A DNA stretch of 64,000 nucleotides. Source: Trebonia sp963737285 (GTDB taxonomy: Bacteria; Actinomycetota; Actinomycetes; Streptosporangiales; Streptosporangiaceae). Under the pieces are notes generated by a model. It saw only the letters and a program-made list of their open reading frames with translations. It was not told where the DNA came from and ran no database searches. Made by a program: the position numbers and the translations under genes. Of the stretch, positions 18,624-27,940 are shown in pieces. The first letter of the stretch is position 1. Each line of letters opens with the position of its first letter. The stretch covers positions 2,976,001-3,040,000 of the forward strand of contig CAVTRT010000003.1 of assembly GCA_963737285.1 (NCBI GenBank), read 5' to 3'.

Positions 18624-21083
18624 GTGACGCAGCCTCGCGCGATCCGTGTCAACGATCAGCTAGAGCGCCGGATTCGCAGGCCGGTCGATGCTCTGCGCTG
18701 CGTCGTTGCCTGCCTGTGGATCGTCGTGCTCGTGGTGGCCGCGGTCGCCGCGAGCGCGATCACGTCGGGGGTGGAGACCGACATCGTCGGCGCGAGCCGC
18801 CGACTGCCGCACGACCTGCTCGTCATCGCGCCGACGATCGCGCTGTTCGCGCTGCTGATCCTGCCGCTGGGGCTCGCCGCCGCCCAGCTCCTGCGGCGCC
18901 AGGTCCGCCGCCTCGTCGAGGCGGTGGCGACCGGGCTGCTGGCCGGCGTCGCCGCGGCGGTCGCCAACGCCCTGCTGGTGCGCCCCGCCGCCGCCCAGCT
19001 CTACTTCGCGATCATCATGTCGCGACCGGGCGTCAGCCACATCGGCGCCCTGGATCCCTACCTGGCCGGCCTGGTCGCCTACGCTTCGATGATTGGCCTG
19101 GCCGGGCGGCCGGGCTGGCGGAACGCCCTGGGACTGGCGATCGGCACGTACGCAGTCGTGCAGCTGGCGGCGCTGCACACCACCGTTCTCACGATCCTCC
19201 TCACGCTGCTCGCCGGCCGCGCGATCGGCGTTGGCGTCCGGTACGCCGCGGGCTCGGCCTCGCACCGTCCCTCGGCGCAGGACATCGGCGCGGCCCTCAG
19301 TACCGAGGACCCGCCCGCCGAAAATACGCCGTCTGTAAATAGCCCTGACGGGCACGTCTTTCCCGCGGACAAGCTTTCCGGAAGCCTGGCGGTGACCGCG
19401 ATCTGGAGGGTTTACCCGCCCCGTGCCGACGCGGCCGGATCGCGACACTACTCGGTGGTGACGCAAGACAGCGGCCAGCTCGACGTGGTCGTGTTCGACT
19501 GGGACCAGCAGGCGGCAGGCACGTTCTACCGGCTGTACCGGTTGCTGCGAGTGCGGGGACAAGTCTCGCATCAGGCGCCGCTGTCGCTTGACCGCACGGT
19601 CGAGCGCAGGGCCCTGCTGTCCTATGCGGCGCACGCCGCCGGCGTGCCCACACCCCGGCTGTGCTCCCTGGTGCGGGTGGGACCGGAGACCGTCGCGCTG
19701 GCCTATGAGCACTGGGACGGGACGACGGTGATGCAGCGGGGCCTGGCGTGCTCCGACGCGGAGCTGGGGCGCGTCTGGGACGCGGTGATGCGACTGCACG
19801 CGCACCACGTCACCCACCGCGCCCTCACCGGTGACCGCATCCTGATCACGGCCGACGGTCAGGTCATGCTGCTGGACCCCGGTGACGGTGACGTGGCGGC
19901 CAGCGACCTGCAGGTACGCCTGGACCTTGCCCAGCTCATCGTCGAGCTCGCGCTGGTTGTGGGGCCGGAGAGGTCTTCGCAGCTGGCGATCGAGAAGGTC
20001 GGGGCGAGCGAGCTGGTGACGGTGCTGCCGCTGCTGCAGCCGGTGGCGCTCGCCCGGGCCACCAGGCATGAGCTGCGCCGCCGCCGCGATGTGCTGCCGG
20101 CCATCCGGCGGGTGCTGCTGGCGGCCGTGCCCGGCGACGAGGTGACCCCGGTGCCGTTGGCACGCATCCGGCCACGCACCCTGGTGACGCTGGTCGCTAG
20201 CGTCGCCGCCGTCTACCTGCTGGCCGGCGAGCTCGCCAAGGCCAGTTTCGGCAGCTTGCTGAAGTCGGCGGACTGGGGCTGGTGCCTCGTGGCGCTGGCG
20301 CTGTCCGCGGTGACCTACGCGGGGGCGACGCTGTCGCTGTCGGGGTTCGTCGCCGAGCGGCTTGGCTTCCTGCGCACCGCCCTCGTCCAGCTGGCCGGCT
20401 CCTTCGTCACGCTGGTGACGCCTGCCGCCGTCGGGGGTGTCGCGCTGAACGTGCGGTACCTGCAGCGCAGGAAGGTCCCCCCACCGGTTGCGGTGGCCAG
20501 CGTGGCCGTGTCCCAGGTCGTGGCCTTCGTCTTGCACATCTTGATGCTCACCACCTTCGCCGCGATCGCAGGAGCCGGGACCTCCAAGCCGATCAGGCCG
20601 CCGACGTGGGCCTACTTCGTCGTAGCCGGACTGCTGGCGCTGGCAGGCGGGGTGCTTGCGCTCCCGGCCGGGCGGCGCCTGGTGCGCGCACGACTGTCGC
20701 CGACCTTCCGCCAGGTGCTGCCTCGGCTGGTGGAAATCGCGCAGCATCCGCGCAAGCTCGCCCAGGCGCTTGGTGGCGCGCTGATGCTGAGCCTCGCCTA
20801 CATCGCGTGCCTGGCCGCGTGCGTAGCGGCGTTCGGCCACTCGGTTCCGTTCGCGAAGATCGGCGTCGTCTACCTGACCGGAAGCGCGCTCGGGTCGATC
20901 ATCCCAACTCCGGGCGGGCTCGGCGCGGTGGAAACAGCGCTGACCGTGGGGCTTACCACGGCGGGCGTGCCTAGCGGGGTCGCGCTCAGCGCGGTGCTGC
21001 TGTTCCGGCTGCTGACCTTCTGGCTTCCGGTCCCCTTCGGCTGGGCGGCGCTGAACCTCCTGCAGCGCCGCCACGACCTGTGA
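18624..21083 (+). CDS. Pseudokinase-flippase fusion membrane protein (LPG synthase TM-like)
   Basis: An 819-residue, three-part protein. Residues ~25-215 hold about six hydrophobic segments. Residues ~260-490 resemble an aminoglycoside-phosphotransferase/RIO-like kinase fold: YSVVTQDSGQLDVVVFDWD, VERRALLSYAAHAAGVPTPRL, then HRALTGDRILI in the place of the catalytic loop HxxxxxxN and LLDPGDGD in the place of the DFG region. The catalytic Asp and Asn are not evident. Residues ~510-819 are the lysylphosphatidylglycerol synthase/UPF0104 flippase-like domain with VTPAAVGGVALNVRYL and IPTPGGLGAVE. GTG start. Similar fusions occur across actinobacteria; a role in lipid or polyprenyl-phosphate flipping is inferred, not shown. 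Confidence 0.8.
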   Translation: MTQPRAIRVNDQLERRIRRPVDALRCVVACLWIVVLVVAAVAASAITSGVETDIVGASRRLPHDLLVIAPTIALFALLILPLGLAAAQLLRRQVRRLVEAVATGLLAGVAAAVANALLVRPAAAQLYFAIIMSRPGVSHIGALDPYLAGLVAYASMIGLAGRPGWRNALGLAIGTYAVVQLAALHTTVLTILLTLLAGRAIGVGVRYAAGSASHRPSAQDIGAALSTEDPPAENTPSVNSPDGHVFPADKLSGSLAVTAIWRVYPPRADAAGSRHYSVVTQDSGQLDVVVFDWDQQAAGTFYRLYRLLRVRGQVSHQAPLSLDRTVERRALLSYAAHAAGVPTPRLCSLVRVGPETVALAYEHWDGTTVMQRGLACSDAELGRVWDAVMRLHAHHVTHRALTGDRILITADGQVMLLDPGDGDVAASDLQVRLDLAQLIVELALVVGPERSSQLAIEKVGASELVTVLPLLQPVALARATRHELRRRRDVLPAIRRVLLAAVPGDEVTPVPLARIRPRTLVTLVASVAAVYLLAGELAKASFGSLLKSADWGWCLVALALSAVTYAGATLSLSGFVAERLGFLRTALVQLAGSFVTLVTPAAVGGVALNVRYLQRRKVPPPVAVASVAVSQVVAFVLHILMLTTFAAIAGAGTSKPIRPPTWAYFVVAGLLALAGGVLALPAGRRLVRARLSPTFRQVLPRLVEIAQHPRKLAQALGGALMLSLAYIACLAACVAAFGHSVPFAKIGVVYLTGSALGSIIPTPGGLGAVETALTVGLTTAGVPSGVALSAVLLFRLLTFWLPVPFGWAALNLLQRRHDL

Positions 21084-21099
21084 CCCGCCCTCCCCAGGG

Positions 21100-21135
21100 C
21101 GGTGGCAGCCCCACAACGGGGGGCGCTGCCATCGC
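21100..21135 (+). terminator. Hairpin after the flippase-like gene
   Basis: CGGTGGCAGCCCC (21100-21112) pairs with GGGGCGCTGCCATCG (21121-21135), with one bulge and one G-T pair, beginning 17 bases after the TGA at 21083. No T-run follows, as is common in high-GC genomes. Confidence 0.55.
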
Positions 21136-21143
21136 TCGCGGCG

Positions 21144-21167
21144 GATAATGGCCGCGCGGCCATTATC
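21144..21167. repeat. Perfect 24-bp palindrome
   Basis: GATAATGGCCGC followed by GCGGCCATTATC, with no central spacer. It sits just after the flippase terminator and before the dispersed repeat copy at 21194. Could be a protein-binding site or part of the transcription stop. Confidence 0.6.
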
Positions 21168-21193
21168 CCGTAAGGTTTTCCACGTTCCGGACG

Positions 21194-21393
21194 CGTCGGT
21201 AATTAACTTCGGGCCTGTCGCGTCGGCCCGCCTGGCGCGCCCGCAGACAGCAGATCACATGCTTATGCGTGTACTTTCCGTGTGATAGCAGTGATAGCAA
21301 CGGTATGGACACGTGATAATGACTTCATGGTGGCAGGGAAGGCAGGCCGCCGGATGAAATCGGACATCGGTAACTTGTCTCCCGACGCGTTTC
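21194..21393. repeat. Dispersed ~200 bp repeat, copy A
   Basis: Matches 47150-47370 in the same orientation. Shared blocks include CGTCGGTAAT-AACTTCGGG, CGGCCCGCCTGGCG, TTATGCGTGTACTTTCCGTG, TGATAGCAACGG and TGAAATCGGACATCG. Copy B carries about 30 extra bases after the second block. The last 70 bases encode, on the minus strand, the C-terminus of the adjacent methyltransferase. No transposase or clean terminal inverted repeats are seen. Confidence 0.75.
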
Positions 21394-22305
21394 CCACGTG
21401 GTGAAGGCTTCACGACCGGGTGGGGCGAGGGCCGACCACGGAATGGTTACCTCGCCGAGGCGCCAGCGCTGGTAGCCGCCGCGTGGCGGGTGGCGGAGCA
21501 CCGGCCACGCCTCGCACAGGGACTCGACCGCGGCCAGCCACCGTTGCCGGAGGCCAAAGACCGAATACGGGGCAGAACGGTCCCACCCCCGGTCCCAGTC
21601 GCGCAGGAACTGATGCACCGGCTCGCCGGGCACGTTCCGGTGGATCAGCGTCTTGGGCAGCCGCTCGGCCAGGTCGGACGGCCGGTCCAGGGATGCGAGC
21701 CGGGCCGAGAAGGTGACCAGCGGCTCCCGGTCCGGCTGGTTCCGGTCCGGGTCCGGCTGGCCGGCCGCCGCCGGGAGAGCGGGCAGGGTGACCCACACCG
21801 CGCGGCGGCCGATCTCGTCGCAGGTGCCCTCGACCACCACGCCGCCGGGTGCCAGGCCCGCCCGGAGCCGGTACCAGGCCGTCCACGCCCGCTCCTCGGG
21901 GTACTGGCGCAGCACGTTGAAGGCCCGGACAACGGCTGGCCGCCGGGGCACTGGCAGCTCAAAGCCGCCTCTCGCGAACGACAGCCCCGGCAGTTGGTGT
22001 CCGGCGGCGCGCAGTTCCGCCAGCCGGCGGCGCGCCTGCGCGACCCGCTCTGGGTCGATCTCCAGGCCGATGACCTCAGCGGACGGTGCCACCTCCCGGA
22101 CCCGCCGGTACAGCTCCAGGGTCGTCACCGGGGTCGCGCCATAGCCGAGGTCAACGACAAGGGGTGCCGGATGGGAGATGAGGACGGACCGTTCGGCTTG
22201 GGTAATCCAGCGGTCCACCCGCCGCAGCCGGCCAGGGTTGGTGGTTCCCCTGGTGATCTCCCCCTCTGGCCGCACGCCGAAGTATAAGTCGCATTTGGGA
22301 GGCAT
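21325..22305 (-). CDS. Class I SAM-dependent methyltransferase
   Basis: A 326-residue protein. VVDLGYGATPVTTLELYRR (about residues 49-67) is a variant SAM-binding motif I, VIGLEIDPERVAQARRRL is motif II with the acidic ribose-binding residue, and VVRAFNVLRQYPEERAW follows as the N-x-L-R-x-Y segment seen in an actinobacterial methyltransferase family of unknown substrate. The ATG at 22305 follows GGGAGG-like sequence on the minus strand only weakly (CCCAAATGCG lies upstream), so the start is uncertain. The last ~20 residues (ETSYRCPISSGG...) fall inside the dispersed repeat, so the natural C-terminus may have been replaced. Confidence 0.75.
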   Translation of the reverse strand: MPPKCDLYFGVRPEGEITRGTTNPGRLRRVDRWITQAERSVLISHPAPLVVDLGYGATPVTTLELYRRVREVAPSAEVIGLEIDPERVAQARRRLAELRAAGHQLPGLSFARGGFELPVPRRPAVVRAFNVLRQYPEERAWTAWYRLRAGLAPGGVVVEGTCDEIGRRAVWVTLPALPAAAGQPDPDRNQPDREPLVTFSARLASLDRPSDLAERLPKTLIHRNVPGEPVHQFLRDWDRGWDRSAPYSVFGLRQRWLAAVESLCEAWPVLRHPPRGGYQRWRLGEVTIPWSALAPPGREAFTTWETRRETSYRCPISSGGLPSLPP

Positions 22306-22314
22306 GAGTCGTAA

Positions 22315-22463
22315 TGAGCGGCATGGGCGCGCAGCTTGTACTTGAGCACCTTGCCGCCGACGGTCTCCGGCAGCGCACCGGTGAACACCACGTCCTTCGG
22401 CGCCTGCAAGCCTGCCAGCCGCTGCCGGCAGGCTTGGCCGGACGGGCGGGCCCGTGTGAATAG
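22315..22463 (-). pseudogene. C-terminal remnant of an AMP-forming acyl-CoA synthetase/ligase
   Basis: Minus-strand translation gives CRQRLAGLQAPKDVVFTGAL then PETVGGKVLKYKLRA, the end of the ANL superfamily C-terminal domain. The Lys in GKVLK corresponds to the A10-motif catalytic lysine. Nothing of the rest of the enzyme (P-loop, A3-A8 motifs) is found upstream; the HugZ-like gene stops exactly where the fragment begins. It is therefore a deletion scar between the HugZ-like gene and the methyltransferase. Confidence 0.7.
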
Positions 22464-23162
22464 CTAGCCGCGGCTGCCTCCGCACCGGCAGGTAAGGACG
22501 GCACGGATGGAGGCGGGGACCTGCTCGATCCTGGTCACCGGGCCGTCGGGGAACGCCAGCCGGACAGGGGCCAGGCCGTCCGGGGTGAACACGAGCAGTT
22601 CCAGGCCGAAGCGGTCCAGCCCGCGCGGGACGGCGCACTCGGCGGCCACGATGCCGTTCACCCGGACACAGCGGACAAGCTCGGCCATGTGGCAGTCCTC
22701 AAGGTGGCGCAGGACGGCCGGCGCCTGATGCCGGAGGGGGTCGGGTGCCGCCGCCTGATACTGGGCCAGCGCCACCTGGGCCGCGGTTGCCCCAGTGAAC
22801 TCCAGGGATTGCAGCGTCACCGGATACGCGACGGGATCGCGAACGCTAGTATCTGAGTCCGGGCCGGACCCGGCGACCCAGGCCGACGGCGCAGCCATCC
22901 CGGCCAGCCGCAGGGCGCAGAACGGGGCGTCCGCCGGGACAGTCAGCGTCACCATCGCCGGGCCCGCGGCCAGCTGCTGGGCCAGCGCCGACCCGTGGCG
23001 AGGCAGCAGGATGGGATGGCCAGCCTGGTTAACTCGCACCGGGACCGTGGCCGCCCGGAGGCTGCGGGGACCGGCACAGCTGACGACCGCGGCGCAGGCG
23101 CGAGCCATGGTGGTCCGCGCCAGCTCGGCCAGCGGCGGGCCAGGGAGCACGTCAAAGTCCAT
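22464..23162 (-). CDS. DUF2470/HugZ-like heme-utilisation protein under an iron box
   Basis: A 232-residue protein. The N-terminal ~140 residues resemble the split-barrel (FMN-binding-like) part of HugZ-type heme oxygenases. The C-terminal ~80 (HLEDCHMAELVRCVRVNG, LDRFGLELLVFTPDGLAPVRLAF) is a DUF2470 domain, in which the H-x(2)-DH/DCH segment near the start is conserved. Proteins of this type work in heme iron release or are co-regulated with siderophore uptake. The ATG at 23162 is 12 bases from an IdeR/DtxR-type operator (23175-23193), so expression should rise under iron limitation. Heme oxygenase activity is not proven by the sequence. Confidence 0.75.
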   Translation of the reverse strand: MDFDVLPGPPLAELARTTMARACAAVVSCAGPRSLRAATVPVRVNQAGHPILLPRHGSALAQQLAAGPAMVTLTVPADAPFCALRLAGMAAPSAWVAGSGPDSDTSVRDPVAYPVTLQSLEFTGATAAQVALAQYQAAAPDPLRHQAPAVLRHLEDCHMAELVRCVRVNGIVAAECAVPRGLDRFGLELLVFTPDGLAPVRLAFPDGPVTRIEQVPASIRAVLTCRCGGSRG

Positions 23163-23174
23163 GGTGACTTTTTA

Positions 23175-23193
23175 TTAGGTAAGGCTTGCCTAA
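23175..23193 (-). promoter_or_regulatory. IdeR/DtxR iron box
   Basis: TTAGGTAAGGCTTGCCTAA is a 19-bp near-palindrome matching the IdeR/DtxR consensus TTAGGTTAGGCTAACCTAA at 16 of 19 positions. It lies immediately upstream of the HugZ-like gene on the minus strand, in the position expected for Fe2+-dependent repression. Confidence 0.85.
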
Positions 23194-23194
23194 G

Positions 23195-23458
23195 TCAAGC
23201 CGTTCCCGCAGTCTTAACCTGGAAGTCGGGCGCGCTGGCGTCGATCCGTGCGGCGATCGCCAGCGCGGTGTTGATCCCGATCGCGTAGCCGTCGATGTTC
23301 AGGCCGCTGCCCGCCTCGGTGACGGTGAACCCGATCACTGCGCCGTTCAGGTCGACGAGAGGAGTGGGCCCACCCGGCCGCCCGGGCCGCCGTGGCTCTT
23401 GCTGACCACTGGCGGGGGCGACGGAAAGGCCCCCGCCGTTCTGCTTGTCCTGCGTCAT
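23195..23458 (-). CDS. Small protein resembling the C-terminal lobe of a trypsin-like protease
   Basis: An 87-residue protein. After a Gln/Pro/Gly-rich lead, PLVDLNGAVIGFTVTEAG followed by GYAIGINTALAIAARI copies the end of HtrA/S1C proteases (GGPLVn..G.ViGi......GyaIpi..a..ia..i). The catalytic GNSGGP is replaced by RPGGPTP, so no nucleophilic Ser is present, and His and Asp lobes are missing. It is either a decayed protease end or a non-catalytic domain. It follows the secreted protein gene by 44 bases and lies just upstream of the iron box without sharing its direction of control. Confidence 0.5.
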   Translation of the reverse strand: MTQDKQNGGGLSVAPASGQQEPRRPGRPGGPTPLVDLNGAVIGFTVTEAGSGLNIDGYAIGINTALAIAARIDASAPDFQVKTAGTA

Positions 23459-23502
23459 CGACCTTGCTCTTTATGGGAGGACTTTCTGGCCGGCGTGGCG
23501 CG

Positions 23503-25045
23503 CTACATCCCCGACGGGTCCATAAGCTCGTGGCGCTTACGGCCCATGCGCTGGTTCTCCGACGGCGCCGCCGCCCCGGTGTTCATCGCCGCCCCGGTAT
23601 TCATCGCCTGCTGCGTGGCGGTATTAAAGGTGGCGGCGACGGCTGCTCCGGCCCCATTCAAGCTGACCGTGACCGGGTTGGTCAGGCCGAAGTTCTGGCA
23701 GCCGAGGTTGGTGAACGACATGTTGAGCCTGTTCGCCATGAAGGTCAGCAGGTTGTCGCCCACCCCGGTCACCGGGGACTGGCCTGTGGCCAGCAGCGTC
23801 TGGTTGGCCTTCAGGAACGGCGTTTGGATGTTGATCATGTTCTGGCAGAACATCGCCGGGCTGCTGGCCCTGTTGCTCGCGGCGTCGATTGGCATCTGGC
23901 CGAGCTCCTCCCGGTACAGGTCGGTCTTGGCGGCGTCGAATTGCCCGTCGTTGTTCAGCACCATCTCGTCGTTCTCCGGGACCACGGCAGGCAGCGACGG
24001 CTCGTTCTTCTCCGACAGCAACTCGTCCATCGCCTGGGAAGACGTCGGCTGGTCGTTGTTGGCCAGGTCCGGGGCCTGGAGGGGGGTGCAGCCCAGGACC
24101 GGGTCGAGGAACAGGTCGAGCAGGGTGTTGTCACTGCCGTTGAGCAGCAGCGTGGAGCCCGGCGATGTTGCCGGCGTTCGACGTGGTGTCCTGCGCGGTC
24201 TGCCCGGTCGCCGGGTTGAGGAGGTACTCGGTGGTCACGTTGTCCGACGGGTCCTGGTCGACCATGTCGAAATTCTGCGTGACCGGGCAGTCTCGGCCGC
24301 CGCCCAGCCGTCCTCCGGTCGTGATGATCTTGCTGGACGTCCCCTCCGACGGCACGACCAGCTTGCCCTCGGCCTGCAGTCGGTGCGCCTCGTTGAAGAA
24401 GTTGATGCCGTTGCAGAACGAGACCTGGCCGAATACCGATCCCGGCTGGCCATTGCTGCAGTTAGCGTCCGCGAGGGTAGCTGGCGTGGCACCGACCTGG
24501 GTCAGGTCAGTGCCGTTGAACCCGAAGTCGATCGTGGCAACGTAGTTCGTCGGCAGCACCGGGACCGTCGGCGCGACGGCGGGTGTCGTGCCCTGCGTGA
24601 TGACCAGCGGGCTGTACACGTACAGCTGCCCGGTTTGCGTGTTCAGGATGGTCGCCTGGACGAAAGCACCCAGGTTGACAGCGTTGGCCATGGTGCAGCC
24701 CGATTGCGCCGGGGTCATCCCGTTCGGCCCGGTGAGCTGGTAGGGGGTAGCCAGGCCCTGGGCCGTCAGCGGGTTCGCCGGGACGATGATGTCGCAGTTG
24801 ACGTTGGTCACCCCCACCGAACTGCTCGCCGACGGCGACGCGCCGGGCGAGGAGTTGCCCGAGGGACTCACGCTGGCACCGAGTGCCGTCTGGTTGACGT
24901 TCGTCGAGCGCCCGCCTCCTGAAACCGCGATGAGGATACCGATGGCCAGCCCGAGTGCCACGGGTATGGCAACCGGGACCGCGATGCGTGCGACTCGCCT
25001 TCGGCCCGCACGGCGACGCCATGCGGACCCATGCCTGGTGATCAT
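23503..25045 (-). pseudogene. Secreted/membrane-anchored protein of unknown function, one-base frameshift
   Basis: Starts at the ATG at 25045 (MITRHGSAWRRR...) behind GGAGGTGAATTGC. An Arg-rich N-terminus and one hydrophobic segment (VARIAVPVAIPVALGLAIGI) give a type II anchor or signal, followed by a Ser/Gly/Pro linker and an extracytoplasmic domain with several Cys and repeated phrases (VATIDFGFNGTDLTQVG, GSVFGQVSFCNGINFF). The frame breaks after NAGNIAG at about 24160. The alternative frame continues with STLLLNGSDNTLLDLFLDPV and runs to 23503 through Asn/Ala-rich sequence. Removing one base gives a 513-residue protein. The family is actinobacterial and without known function. Confidence 0.65.
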
Positions 25046-25233
25046 GCAATTCACCTCCATATCCGCTTTGTTCTTGCTTGTGAGCGACACGCTAGGCCGG
25101 GCCGCCGACAGCCGGGACCGCGTTTAGGAGGCGTTAATATCTTTCGCGATAATGACGGCCTTCAGCTATTAAGGAAATCTGACGTGCGGTCATAAGTCCC
25201 GGCCGCTCCGGCGCGCCTCGCTAGGCTCTGGCT

Positions 25234-27058
25234 GTGACCGCCTCGCCCGTAACGACCACGGTGCCCTCGGTGGCCGACGACGCGCCACTCGCCGCAGGAC
25301 GGCGTGGCGAGTGGCGCGTCCTGCTGCTGGCTGGCGCGTACTGCCTGCTGGGCGCGCTCGTCATGACGATGTGGCTGTGGCGGGACCCCGCGTCGCGCAT
25401 CGTCGCGGGAAACCCCTACGACGCTGACCAGTTCGCCTGGTACTTCCGGTACGACGCCACCGCGGCCGCGCACCTGCGGCTGCCCGCCCTGATCACGAAC
25501 GGGATGAACGCGCCGCAGGGCGTCAGCGTCATGTGGAACACCTTCATGCTGGCGCCGGGGATGCTGCTGGCCCCGGTCACGCTGCTGGCGGGCCCGCAGG
25601 CTAGCCTCACGGCGCTGATGACGGCAGGCTTCGCCGGGTCCGCGATCGCCATGATCGCCGTGCTGCGGCGGTGGGGTGCCAGCATGCCCGCCGCCGCGCT
25701 CGGCGGCGGGGTGTACGGGTTCTCCCCCGCCCTAGTCCAGTCCAGCCTGGGTCACTACGACCTGCAGTTCGCCGCGCTGCCGCCGCTCATTGTGGACGCC
25801 GCGCTGCGGTTGGCCAGCGGCCGGCACCAGCCCGGCTGGCGGGGCGCGGCCCGGAGCGGTGCCTGGCTCGGGCTGCTGGCGGCTGCTCAGCTGTTCATGA
25901 GCGAGGAACTGCTGTTCGACACGGGCGTGGCCGTGGTCATCATGGCGGCGGTGGTGCTCGCGTCCCGCCCGCAGGCGATCGCCGGCCAGCTGCTGGATGT
26001 GGCCACCGGGCTGGCGGCGGGAGCCTGCGTCGCGGCGGCGGTCGCGGGCTACCCACTGTGGGTGCAGTTCTTCGGCCCGCTGCGCCAGCAAGGCACTCCG
26101 TTCACCCCGGATTTCTACAAGAACGACCTCACCGGGCTCATCCAGCCGTCGGGGCTCTTGCTGCTGCACACCGCGAGCAGCACGGCGTTCGCGCGAAGCT
26201 TCCAGGGCGGGCTCCCTGAGTACCTCGGCTACCTCGGCTGGCCAATGCTTGCCGTGCTGGCGCTGGCGACGGCATGCTTTTGGCGGCTGTTGCCGGTGCG
26301 GACCGCGGCCGTGGCGTTCGCCGTGCTCGGGGCATTTTCCCTCGGTGGGACCCTGCTGGCTGGCGGCGACGAGCACGAGCTGCATCAAGCTGCCCTGGTA
26401 CTGGCTGCAGACGCTGCCGGTCGCCGGGTCGGTGCTCCCCGACAGGTTCTCGATCGTCGCCGACGGCGCGGCCGCGGCCGGGCTGGCGTTCGGCTTCGAC
26501 GCGGCACGCAAGCGATGGCCGGGGACTCGCCGGATCGTCGCGGGCCTCGCCGTGGCCGCTGTGATCCCGCTCGTGCCCGCACCGCTTCCGACGGCGAACG
26601 CGTCACAGGTCCCGGCGGGCTGGGCGACGGCATTCACGACCCTGCGCCTGCCGGCCAGCGCCCACGTCCTCGTCGTCCCTATCCCAGTGGCTACCTATAC
26701 CGCGCCGCTGCGCTGGGCAGCCGACGCCGGCCAGCCCGCCTCGATGATCGGCGGGTACTTCATGGGTCCCACCTGGGGCGGCCCCGCCGCCACCGACGGC
26801 AACGGGCTCAGCTCGGAGGCGATGTACCTCAACCAGCTGTGGGCGCAGTCGGCGGGCGTCCCAGTCGCAACGGTAGCCACGCTCCCGCCGAATCAGATCT
26901 ACCCGGACGCGCCGCAGATGCGCGCGCAGTTCGCGGGCTGGCAGCTCACCGCCATCGTCGCGGTCACCAGGCTCCAGTCGGCGCTCGGCCGCTACCTGAC
27001 CGGGCTGCTCGGCCCGCCGACGGTGAGGGCCGGGCAGGTCCTTGGCTGGCGGCTCTAG
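25234..27058 (+). pseudogene. Polytopic membrane protein, GT-C glycosyltransferase-like, one-base frameshift
   Basis: GTG start at 25234. About ten hydrophobic segments. NPYDADQFAWYFRYDATAAA (about residues 58-77) places acidic residues in the first extracytoplasmic loop, as in GT-C enzymes that use polyprenyl-phosphate sugars. QSSLGHYDLQFAALPPLIVD and later LPWYWLQTLPVAGSVLPDRF follow the pattern of actinobacterial mannosyltransferase-like proteins. The frame changes at about 26365-26395: the first half runs through GGTLLAGGDEHE, and the second half (from LPWYWLQ) is open in the next frame to 27058. Removal of one base restores about 607 residues. Enzyme activity and substrate are inferred only. 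Confidence 0.65.
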
Positions 27059-27296
27059 CGGGAAGATCTAGTGGCCGGCCAGGCGCCCACTGCCGCCTGC
27101 AGGAAGGCCAGCAGCGCGGCCAGGCACCCAGGCCGCTGGCGAGCCCGACTACCTTCTGTCCAGTTTCATCAACGCCATCAAGCACCTTGACCTGCGACCT
27201 CGGCTGATCCCGGCCTCCTTGCCCACGCTGCCGCACGCATGGGGTGGGGCGAACTGGCGTCCGGCGGAGATGACGGTTACGGCCACCGTCTAGACT

Positions 27297-27556
27297 CGGT
27301 GGCGACGGCGAGCCCAAACCGTTCGGAGTCGGTGGCGACGGCGCATCCCTTTATCCGCCTCGGTGGCGACGGCGAGCCCAAACCGTTCGGAGTCGGTGGC
27401 GACGGCGCATCCCTTTATCCGCCTCGGTGGCGACGGCGAGCCCAAACCGTTCGGAGTCGGTGGCGACGGCGAGCCCAAACCGTTCGGCCTCGGTGGCGAC
27501 GGCGAGCCCAAACCGTTCGGCCTCGGTGGCGACGGCGAGCCCAAACCGTTCGGCCT
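27297..27556. repeat. Minisatellite, six 33-bp and two 31-bp units
   Basis: Units begin CGGTGGCGACGGCG and end either AGCCCAAACCGTTCGG plus 3 bases (33 bp, six copies) or CATCCCTTTATCCGCCT (31 bp, copies 2 and 4). A partial unit follows. The array lies in the otherwise gene-free 880 bases between the GT-C-like gene and the XRE regulator; the remainder (27059-27296, 27557-27940) shows no gene with a ribosome-binding site or motif. Open frames through the array exist on both strands but are a by-product of the period. Confidence 0.85.
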
Positions 27557-27940
27557 CGGTGGCGCGATCGCATCGTAACGACCCTGCCTTGTTGGCGTAG
27601 CCGAGGTCAAACCGCTCGCCACGCTACGCCATGAGGGCCACTGGCCCGTAAGGCTGGCTTGCGGACGGCGCTAATCTTGCGGGCCTGCCGGCCTCTCGTG
27701 TCGCAAAATAGCCGATTAGCGGCACCCAAATCACATGCAGCCCTCTTGTTCCCCCAGCTTGTTCCTCAGTCGTATTCCAGTGCCCAGAGTGGCGGAAGGA
27801 CGGATGCATAAAGAAGGTATGCGCTAGTTCCCTAATGTGTATCATGCGTGATTGGCGTGCCACGATGCTCTGCGTCTGACCCGCTAGCGGCGCGGAGCAC
27901 CAGCCTCGCGGAGCACCGATCTATCCTCCTCGGAGCAGTG

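Noticed and set aside
18660..21116. An 818-codon open frame on the minus strand across the flippase-like gene
   Set aside because: Its translation is Arg/Gln/His-rich without motifs and is the antisense shadow of the well-supported + strand gene, a common artefact at high GC.
27239..27634. Open frames on both strands through the 33-bp array (GDGEPKPFG repeats and complements)
   Set aside because: Repeat periods close to a multiple of three keep frames open by chance; no ribosome-binding site, and the mix of 31- and 33-bp units changes frame.
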